NCBI GenBank assembly: GCA_900542175.1
Contig: UQNC01000052.1
Span: 1-12,591 of the forward strand
From: an uncultured Collinsella sp.
GTDB lineage: Bacteria; Actinomycetota; Coriobacteriia; Coriobacteriales; Coriobacteriaceae
DNA: 12,591 nucleotides
Direction: 5' to 3'
Position 1 is the stretch's first letter. Every line of letters begins with the position of its first letter. The translations under genes and the position numbers were made by a program. Of the stretch, positions 7,313-12,591 are shown piece by piece. The notes under the pieces are model-generated. The model was not told the origin of the DNA. It saw only the letters and a program-made list of their open reading frames with translations, and searched no databases.

Positions 7313-9397
7313 CTAGATGCAGAACCCGGGGATCACGCAGGTTCGCTTGCTTGGCTTTTCCGCAGGCGTTGCGTACGTAAAGACGTCGCCGTCGTAGCCC
7401 ACACGGTTCATATAGAGCGTGCCTTCGCTCTCCGATGTGTCGGGACTCACCGTTCGTTCCCACCAGCAGGTGTCCTTGCCCTTCCACTGGCGGACCATCG
7501 TCTCGTTCGTGGAATACGGGCTCACCTTGAGCTCGCGGAAGAGCTGATACTCCTTGCCCTCGCCGTTGTAGATGTCTGCCAGGTAGTGATAGCCCTCGGC
7601 AAACGAATCGGGCGGTTGCGTACCGCACAGCTCGACCATGGCGGGCAGCCAAAGGGTTGCGGGCAACTCGCTCAGACACGATGCACTGTTGGCGGCGCCC
7701 ACATTGTTCGAGACCTTCTTGACCCCTTTAATGAGCGCGCGCAACTCGTTGGGCAGCAGCTTAAGGCCGTCGCCGTCGAGCCATTCCCGCAGCTCGCAAT
7801 CTGCCCAGCCGGCGCTCGGCGGTTCAGTCGCAGCATCGCGCTCGGCAATACCCGCGTCGAACATAAACGTCAGCCCGGCCTTGCCCGTCCCGTCCAGAAG
7901 CTCATCGTGGCGGATGCCCACAAGCTGAGCGCCGACCTCCAGCCCGTTGGCGAGCTTCACGCGCTTGGTGCACGGATAGGGGATATGCCCATCAACGTCG
8001 AGCAGGTGGTAGCGCTTGGCAATCTCGTGTGCCTCGCTACGGGTCTCGGCGGCCTTAATCTTGAGCGAAATCTCCTGCAGCTGAGCCCAGGTGTAGTCGT
8101 CAAGCGAACCGCGGATGCCGTCCAGGTAGTCGGGGATGCCAAAGCCATGGGTCGCCGCCCCGATAACGCCGAGCCCCGCAACGGCTGCAACGACGCCGCC
8201 GATGACAAAGCGACGGCGGGTCATGGCGTCGTGCCGGGCCTGCTCCAAAATCTCTCGCGCGCGCTCGCCGGCGACGTCGACCTTAAGGTGCGTGCCAGAA
8301 TCGATATCAATTGCGGCCTCGTCTTCTGCACCCTCGCGGTCCTCAGATTCTGCAGCGGGGAGGTATGTCGAGAGCACCTCGAGCATCTGCTGCTCGGTAG
8401 GGCGATCGCCCTGTTCGACCGAGATGCCTTTCATGATGATCTGGACAAGCGCTTTGTCGCCCTCGCAGCGCGGCTCGAGCGGCGCCGGTTTGGTCTTGGT
8501 CTTTATGAGGTAGAACGAGCCGGTCGCCGCGGCACCCGTCGACTCGACATCGAACGGTTTGCGACCGCTGTAGAGCTGGTACAGAATGCTCGAAAGCGCA
8601 TAGACGTCGATCGCGGGCGAGCGGCGAAGGGCCGCGATGCCTTCGATATCCTGCGTGAGCATTTCGGGCGCGGCGTATGCGGGCGTGGCAAAGCGCCAGA
8701 TGTCGGCGCGCCGGGTGATCGTGTCGTCGCCGAGGGCCATGGTCGCGGAGCCCATGTCGATGAGACAGGGGTCAAAGGAGCAATCGGCAATCTGCTGCTC
8801 GAGCGTTCGGCTGGTGGTGCGGAACATGATATTGGCAGGCGACAGGTCGCGATGGACGACCGGATTCACAAGGCCTTGGGTCATCAAGAGCGCGCGAAGC
8901 ACGGCGTTTCCGACGGCGGCGACCATCTGGGTGGTCAGCCCGCCCGAGGCGTCGTGCGGAAGCAAGGGCAGCGCCTGTTTGAGCGAGGTGCCCTCGACCC
9001 ACTCCATGAGGATAAGCGGGTCGTCCTCGCACGATCCGTAGCCATAGACGCGCGGAAATCCGCGCAGGTGCGAGACGGTACACAGATGACGGTACTCCTC
9101 GAACAGTGCGGCGGTGTTGGCCAGGTGCGCGGCCGATTGCTCGGCGGAGCGGTCGGGGGCTTGGTCGGAAAGGATGGCGTTGTCCTTGAGTAGCTTGACG
9201 GCAAAGACCTCGCCGCTCGTGTCGGTCGCGCGCAGCACGTGCCCGATGTTGCCGTTGTTGCGGTGGGCCGTCTGGAGAATAAGCGTCATAAACCGACGCT
9301 TGGCGTCGTCCTCGGCGCTGGGGTCGACCGCCACGGCGGTGTCGAACGTGTCAAGACGGATGAGTTTGTCGCCATAGGCGCTATCGGTAGTATCCAT
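7313..9397 (-). CDS. Membrane Ser/Thr protein kinase with C-terminal extracellular DUF6273-like domain
   Basis: A 694-residue protein. The kinase domain (about 45-345) shows a reduced glycine loop (Gly49, Gly52), Lys68 in FAVK, Glu100 or Glu101 as the helix-C glutamate, the catalytic loop HRDLSPAN with Asp184 and Asn189, DMG in place of DFG (Asp214), and APE at 243-245. These residues suggest an active enzyme that phosphorylates Ser/Thr with ATP in the cytoplasm. An acidic juxtamembrane stretch follows, then RRRF and a single hydrophobic helix (about 397-415). The outer domain (about 480-694) has the GLTFMFD, WADCELREWL and TLWLP pattern of DUF6273, with a C-terminal TCVIPGFCI and several cysteines. 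The ATG is chosen for AAAGGA 5 nt upstream; a 29-codon upstream extension runs into the inverted repeat and lacks support. It follows the FHA-protein gene on the same strand, a likely signalling partner. Ligand and substrates are unknown. Confidence 0.88.
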   Translation of the reverse strand: MDTTDSAYGDKLIRLDTFDTAVAVDPSAEDDAKRRFMTLILQTAHRNNGNIGHVLRATDTSGEVFAVKLLKDNAILSDQAPDRSAEQSAAHLANTAALFEEYRHLCTVSHLRGFPRVYGYGSCEDDPLILMEWVEGTSLKQALPLLPHDASGGLTTQMVAAVGNAVLRALLMTQGLVNPVVHRDLSPANIMFRTTSRTLEQQIADCSFDPCLIDMGSATMALGDDTITRRADIWRFATPAYAAPEMLTQDIEGIAALRRSPAIDVYALSSILYQLYSGRKPFDVESTGAAATGSFYLIKTKTKPAPLEPRCEGDKALVQIIMKGISVEQGDRPTEQQMLEVLSTYLPAAESEDREGAEDEAAIDIDSGTHLKVDVAGERAREILEQARHDAMTRRRFVIGGVVAAVAGLGVIGAATHGFGIPDYLDGIRGSLDDYTWAQLQEISLKIKAAETRSEAHEIAKRYHLLDVDGHIPYPCTKRVKLANGLEVGAQLVGIRHDELLDGTGKAGLTFMFDAGIAERDAATEPPSAGWADCELREWLDGDGLKLLPNELRALIKGVKKVSNNVGAANSASCLSELPATLWLPAMVELCGTQPPDSFAEGYHYLADIYNGEGKEYQLFRELKVSPYSTNETMVRQWKGKDTCWWERTVSPDTSESEGTLYMNRVGYDGDVFTYATPAEKPSKRTCVIPGFCI

Positions 9398-9429
9398 GGC
9401 GTTCCTTTGTCTAGCATGGGTTGCTGCGC

Positions 9430-9490
9430 GTATACGTGGGCAGTGTGGATATCGGTAAAGTACCATGATAGCCACACTGCCCACGTATAC
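9430..9490. promoter_or_regulatory. Perfect 19-bp inverted repeat upstream of the kinase gene
   Basis: GTATACGTGGGCAGTGTGG (9430-9448) recurs exactly inverted at 9472-9490, with 23 bp between. It lies 32 bp upstream of the kinase start codon, downstream of the FHA gene terminator. No T run follows on either strand. It may be an operator, a 5'-UTR hairpin that controls kinase translation, or a small mobile-element relic. No clear promoter boxes are seen within it. Confidence 0.6.
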
Positions 9491-9525
9491 CGCTGAGTAT
9501 TGTCGTTTACGACGCAGAAGGTAGA

Positions 9526-9565
9526 AGACGAAAGACGGACGGCGACCGTCTTTCGATCGCCGTCC
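9526..9565 (-). terminator. Intrinsic-terminator-like hairpin of the FHA gene, with an alternative fold
   Basis: On the minus strand GGACGGCGA (complement of 9557-9565) pairs perfectly with TCGCCGTCC (complement of 9537-9545), then GTCTTTCGTCTTCT follows as a T-rich tail, just past the FHA stop codon. The loop and tail also pair: 9529-9538 with 9546-9555 forms a perfect 10-bp stem. The two stems exclude each other. Confidence 0.62.
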
Positions 9566-9568
9566 GCG

Positions 9569-10531
9569 CTAGTCCACAATGACAAGGAATGTCGTGTAGA
9601 GACCCAGATGGAGCCTGTCGCTGTTTTCGATTTCCACCGGGGGATAGACTTTGCCGGGCTCGCGTTGGTCGCGCGGCGGCTCGATTACGATATCGCCGTC
9701 GCCCGCGCCCGATTCGAGCACTGTGCCGTTGGTCGACCCAAGGCCCTGGGCGTACCAGTGTCCGCCTTCGAGCCAAATGCGGAGATGCTCGCGCGATGCA
9801 TCAGCGCCTACATCGGTGATGCTGGGCGAGGTTTTGGGCAAGGACCCAATTACCGTGCCGCGCGGATCGCGTGTGAGGGGATGGATTTGCATGTCGACGC
9901 AGTTGTCGGCATGGGTTCTGAGCAGACCGAGGTTGGGGGCGACAGTGCGCGGCTGCTCCAGGCTGCTCATAAAGCCACGTCCGACGGTAGTTTCGGTGGT
10001 GCCAAAGTGCCCGCCTGTCTTGCTGTCGCAAAAGCGCTCGACGGTGGCCACGCCTTGGATGGGGTCAGCGAGCGCCCCCGTTGCCACAAAGAGCATAAGG
10101 TAAAGCGTACTCTTCTCGCGCACGGCATTGCCGTCAAAGTTGTCGATGTGATTGAGGGCATTTGCATATAGGCGGCTGTCCAGCTTGTAGCTGGCGAGAG
10201 CCGACATCATTTCGTTGGCGGCCGGGCCGCGATAGTGCTCGGCGATTGCCCGATAGGCGGACTCGCCGCTGCCGAGCTTGCTGCAGATTGCCGCGGAAAG
10301 ATTGAGCGTGGTGATGGCAAAGTCGCTGTAGATGGCGGGCGCGCACTGGTCAGGCTCGCGATGGACGATGTAACGGGTGAGATACGAGCGGTTGGAAGAG
10401 CATTTCTCGAGCAGGGTACTGCCGAGATAAGAGTTTCCATTGATGAGCATTCGGGCGATCTCGAGATGTTTAAGACCGCCGAACGAGCGAATATCGTTAT
10501 AGAGGACCGAGCAAGGCGTCTCTGCTGCCAC
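9569..10531 (-). CDS. FHA-domain protein with uncharacterised helical N-terminus
   Basis: A 320-residue cytoplasmic protein without signal peptide or membrane helix. The C-terminal forkhead-associated domain (about 222-319) shows VIG at 227-229, SREH at 246-249, STNGT at 266-270, and a final strand LYTTFLVIV. FHA domains bind phosphothreonine peptides, commonly the tails or substrates of Ser/Thr kinases. The Arg that normally follows Gly in the first loop is Ser230 here, so phosphate binding may be weakened. Residues 1-200 look alpha-helical and I do not recognise them. The GTG start is chosen because a full AAAGGAGG site (complement of 10537-10544) sits 5 nt upstream; the TTG ten codons earlier has no such site. 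It is upstream of the kinase gene on the same strand, 171 bp apart, so it is a plausible binding partner of that kinase (inference). Confidence 0.82.
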   Translation of the reverse strand: MAAETPCSVLYNDIRSFGGLKHLEIARMLINGNSYLGSTLLEKCSSNRSYLTRYIVHREPDQCAPAIYSDFAITTLNLSAAICSKLGSGESAYRAIAEHYRGPAANEMMSALASYKLDSRLYANALNHIDNFDGNAVREKSTLYLMLFVATGALADPIQGVATVERFCDSKTGGHFGTTETTVGRGFMSSLEQPRTVAPNLGLLRTHADNCVDMQIHPLTRDPRGTVIGSLPKTSPSITDVGADASREHLRIWLEGGHWYAQGLGSTNGTVLESGAGDGDIVIEPPRDQREPGKVYPPVEIENSDRLHLGLYTTFLVIVD

Positions 10532-10536
10532 GGATA

Positions 10537-10544
10537 CCTCCTTT
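10537..10544 (-). promoter_or_regulatory. Ribosome-binding site that fixes the FHA gene GTG start
   Basis: AAAGGAGG on the minus strand with a 5-nt spacer (TATCC) before GTG at 10529-10531. Nearly full anti-Shine-Dalgarno match; it argues against the upstream in-frame TTG at 10559-10561. Confidence 0.8.
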
Positions 10545-10638
10545 GATTGCTTCCTAGCCAATATGGCGATAGGAATTAATGGCCCCCGGTGGGCGACGTA
10601 TTAAATGGCTGCGCAATATATAGCGTAACCAAAGCAAC

Positions 10639-10644
10639 ATTATA
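10639..10644 (-). promoter_or_regulatory. Candidate -10 box of the FHA gene promoter
   Basis: A perfect TATAAT on the minus strand, 108 bp upstream of the GTG start, in a locally AT-rich stretch (10600-10650). The -35 region is weak (CTGCAA at 16 bp spacing is the best I find), so assignment rests on the -10 box and position. Confidence 0.45.
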
Positions 10645-10710
10645 GGCCACATGTTCGAAATTGCAGGAAGACTGAGAGATTTGGTTTGGACTGGACGGAA
10701 ATCCCCCTCT

Positions 10711-10767
10711 GTCTTGTTCTGTAACATTTAGGGCCGGTTTTGCTTCGCAGCCGTTACAGATTGAGAC
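10711..10767. repeat. 57-bp palindromic element, copy 6
   Basis: Left arm GTCTTGTTCTGTAACA (10711-10726) and right arm CGTTACAGATTGAGAC (10752-10767) with a 25-bp centre containing GGTTTTG. A single copy in the divergent region between the FHA gene and the helicase. Confidence 0.83.
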
Positions 10768-10833
10768 AATCAGCCGGGCCCGCCGCGTCCGCCTCGTCAT
10801 CTGTGGTTTACGTGGGGGCATGCGAAGCACGGG

Positions 10834-10839
10834 TATACT
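10834..10839 (+). promoter_or_regulatory. Candidate -10 box of the DEAD-box helicase promoter
   Basis: TATACT lies inside the small inverted repeat CGGGT...ACCCG (10830-10834/10841-10845). The -35 is poor at normal spacing; TTTACG at 10807-10812 is 21 bp away. If used, the transcript leader would be about 190 nt. Confidence 0.35.
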
Positions 10840-10845
10840 AACCCG

Positions 10846-11038
10846 CGGCGAATCTGCTCCATCGCTTAGTGCTGCTGCGTCTGGACGGCGCGTGATAGGG
10901 CTGCCAAAGCGATCGCCAGCGTGCTGAGCAACGTCCTCTCTGTGCGCACCCGTTTTTGTATGTATTAGCGCACTACCAAGCACGCCCGCGCGGCCGCATG
11001 CCGTGCCCATTGCGCGTGCAGATAAGGAACAACAACAT
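10846..11038 (+). other. Long 5' leader of the helicase gene
   Basis: About 190 bp between the candidate promoter and the ATG with no supportable gene. It contains an inverted repeat GTGCGC (10942-10947) and GCGCAC (10968-10973) around a loop with TTTTT. Long leaders are common on cold-shock DEAD-box helicase genes, where they control mRNA stability; here this is inferred from length only. Confidence 0.3.
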
Positions 11039-12591
11039 ATGCGTAATTCTGTATCCGACGTCACCGACGCCGAGATTCTGGACGAGACCCGCGAGGCCAT
11101 GACCCAGGCTGCCTTCGATGCTGCCGATGAGGCCAATGCTGCCCAGGCCGTCGAGTCCGCTACCGAGAGCCTGCCCGCCTTTGACGAGCTGGGGCTTTCG
11201 GACGAGATGCTCCGTGCTATCGAGAATCTGGGCTACACGGCGCCCACGCCCGTTCAGGCCGGCTCCATCCCCGTGGTGCTCGAGGGTCGCGACCTGCTTG
11301 CCGCCGCCCAGACCGGCACCGGCAAGACGGCCGCCTTCTTGCTGCCGACCATGAACAACCTGGAGCACATTGCTCCGCCCAAACCCGTGCGTGAGCGCGG
11401 CGGCCGCAACCGCCGTCGCGGTGCCAAGAAGCCCGAGGGCAACGGCCGTGGCCCCGTGATGCTCGTCATCACCCCTACGCGCGAGCTTGCCCAGCAGATC
11501 GACGAGGTCGCGAGCAAAATCGCCGACGTCACCGGCCATGTTGCCGTGACCGTCGTGGGCGGCGTGAGCTACAAGCCCCAGACCGCTGCCCTCAAGTACG
11601 GTTGCGACATCCTGGTCGCCACGCCGGGCCGTCTGGTCGATCTGATCGAGCAGGGTGCCTGCCACCTGGACGAGGTCAAGGTGCTGGTGCTCGACGAGGC
11701 CGATCGCATGCTCGACATGGGCTTTTTGCCCGCCGTCCGCCGCATTGTGCGCGAGACGCCGGCCGAGCGCCAGACGCTGCTGTTCTCGGCGACCCTCGAC
11801 GAGGAGGCCGTGGGCGAGATCACCGACCTGGTGAGCGACCCGGCCCGCGTGGAGATCGCGCCTGCCACGTCGACCGCCGACACCGTCGACCAGTTTGTGT
11901 TCCCGGTGTCCATCGAGGCCAAGAACAACCTGCTGCCCGAGTTCCTCAAAAAGGAGGGCCCGGAGCGCACTATCGTCTTTATGCGCACCAAGCACCGCGC
12001 CGACAGCTGCTGCCGTCGTCTGGAGCGTAAGGGCATCAAGGCCGCCGCAATCCACGGCAACCGCAGCCAGGCCCAGCGCGAGCGCGCGCTCTCGGCTTTC
12101 CGCGACGGCACCGTCGACGTGCTGGTGGCGACCGACGTCCTCGCTCGCGGCATCGACATCAGCGATGTGCGCTACGTCGTGAACTTTGACGTGCCGGCAG
12201 AGCCGACCGACTACATCCACCGCATTGGCCGCACGGGCCGCGCCGGCGAGCTGGGCTGGGCCATCACGTTTGTGACCGAGCAGGACGTCGATGAGTTCTA
12301 CGAGATCGAGAAGCTCATGGACAAGACCGCCGACATCTACGAGGCCGGCGACCTGCACGTGGGCCCCAATCCGCCCGCGGTTGATCCCGAGCGCGACCCT
12401 GCAGCCTTTAAGGTGAAGAAGAAGACCAAGCGCGGCAAGTCCAAGAGCAAGAAGAAGCTTGAGCAGGCACGTCGCGACGGCAAGCGCAACGGCGACGATT
12501 ACGGTGATGTGGCCGGTCGTTCCAACCGCGGTCGCGATGAGCGTCGCGGCGACGGCGAGCGTCCGAGCCGTCCCAAGCGCGGCGGCAAGGC
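11039..12591 (+). CDS. DEAD-box ATP-dependent RNA helicase (RhlE/DeaD-like), 3' end beyond the window
   Basis: 517 codons are visible and the frame is open at the right edge. After an acidic N-terminus of about 45 residues comes the helicase core: Q motif region PAFDELGL and TPVQ (47-73), Walker A AQTGTGKT (90-97), PTREL (146-150), TPGR (195-198), DEAD (219-222), SAT (250-252), ATDVLARGID (364-373), HRIGRTGR (394-401). These enzymes use ATP to unwind short RNA duplexes in ribosome assembly and mRNA turnover. A basic insert of about 25 residues, rich in Arg/Gly (about 114-138), separates Walker A from PTREL. The tail from about 460 is Lys/Arg/Gly-rich, typical of RNA-binding extensions. The ATG has AAGGA 10 nt upstream, a rather long spacing. 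It is divergent from the FHA gene. Subfamily (RhlE, DeaD/CsdA or CshA) cannot be fixed without comparison. Confidence 0.93.
   Translation, partial: MRNSVSDVTDAEILDETREAMTQAAFDAADEANAAQAVESATESLPAFDELGLSDEMLRAIENLGYTAPTPVQAGSIPVVLEGRDLLAAAQTGTGKTAAFLLPTMNNLEHIAPPKPVRERGGRNRRRGAKKPEGNGRGPVMLVITPTRELAQQIDEVASKIADVTGHVAVTVVGGVSYKPQTAALKYGCDILVATPGRLVDLIEQGACHLDEVKVLVLDEADRMLDMGFLPAVRRIVRETPAERQTLLFSATLDEEAVGEITDLVSDPARVEIAPATSTADTVDQFVFPVSIEAKNNLLPEFLKKEGPERTIVFMRTKHRADSCCRRLERKGIKAAAIHGNRSQAQRERALSAFRDGTVDVLVATDVLARGIDISDVRYVVNFDVPAEPTDYIHRIGRTGRAGELGWAITFVTEQDVDEFYEIEKLMDKTADIYEAGDLHVGPNPPAVDPERDPAAFKVKKKTKRGKSKSKKKLEQARRDGKRNGDDYGDVAGRSNRGRDERRGDGERPSRPKRGGK

Noticed and set aside
10576..11136. 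186-residue minus-strand frame
   Set aside because: It crosses the helicase start and a 57-bp element, has no family pattern, and no supporting ribosome-binding site was found.
10973..12358. 461-residue minus-strand frame at the right end
   Set aside because: Antisense to the DEAD-box helicase, whose motifs are complete in the plus frame.

Overview
The window looks like chromosome from a Coriobacteriia bacterium, most likely Collinsella or a close relative. This is inferred from the GC-rich codon use, the G-tract CsoR operator, a Gram-positive LPxTG surface protein, and a membrane Ser/Thr kinase with a DUF6273-like outer domain. No rRNA or marker gene is present to confirm the genus. Five genes are on the minus strand and complete; one plus-strand gene runs off the right edge.

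Layout. (1) 1-132: no gene, but two tandem copies of a 34-bp hairpin repeat. (2) 133-3235: a copper operon on the minus strand in the order copA, copZ, csoR. It is headed by a G-tract CsoR-type operator and a promoter at 3205-3235. A 94-nt imperfect hairpin sits between copA and copZ and includes the copA stop codon. CsoR would sense cytosolic Cu(I), CopZ would carry it, and CopA would export it. (3) 3158-3574 (417 bp without a gene): the copper promoter, two copies of a 57-bp palindromic element, and a terminator-like hairpin for the gene to its right. (4) 3575-6910: one very large LPxTG cell-wall protein, built as coiled coil, CAP/SCP-like domain, coiled coil. (5) 6911-7312 (402 bp without a gene): three more 57-bp elements at an exact 81-bp period, plus a 12-bp palindrome near the surface-protein start. 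(6) 7313-10531: a membrane Ser/Thr kinase and, upstream of it on the same strand, an FHA-domain protein. Between them are a terminator-like double hairpin and a perfect 19-bp inverted repeat. They look like a phospho-signalling pair, but the terminator suggests separate or attenuated transcription. (7) 10532-11038 (507 bp without a gene): a divergent promoter region with a TATAAT box for the FHA gene, a sixth 57-bp element, and a candidate promoter plus long leader for the helicase. (8) 11039-12591: a DEAD-box RNA helicase, cut at the window edge in its basic C-terminal tail.

The most striking signal is the 57-bp element family. There are six copies in three intergenic regions, all exactly 57 bp. 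Each has 16-bp inverted arms and a 25-bp centre that is diverged but recognisably related. In the tandem clusters the arms alternate in orientation every 39-41 bp, and the two tandem clusters bracket the surface-protein gene. I could not assign this family to a known element.
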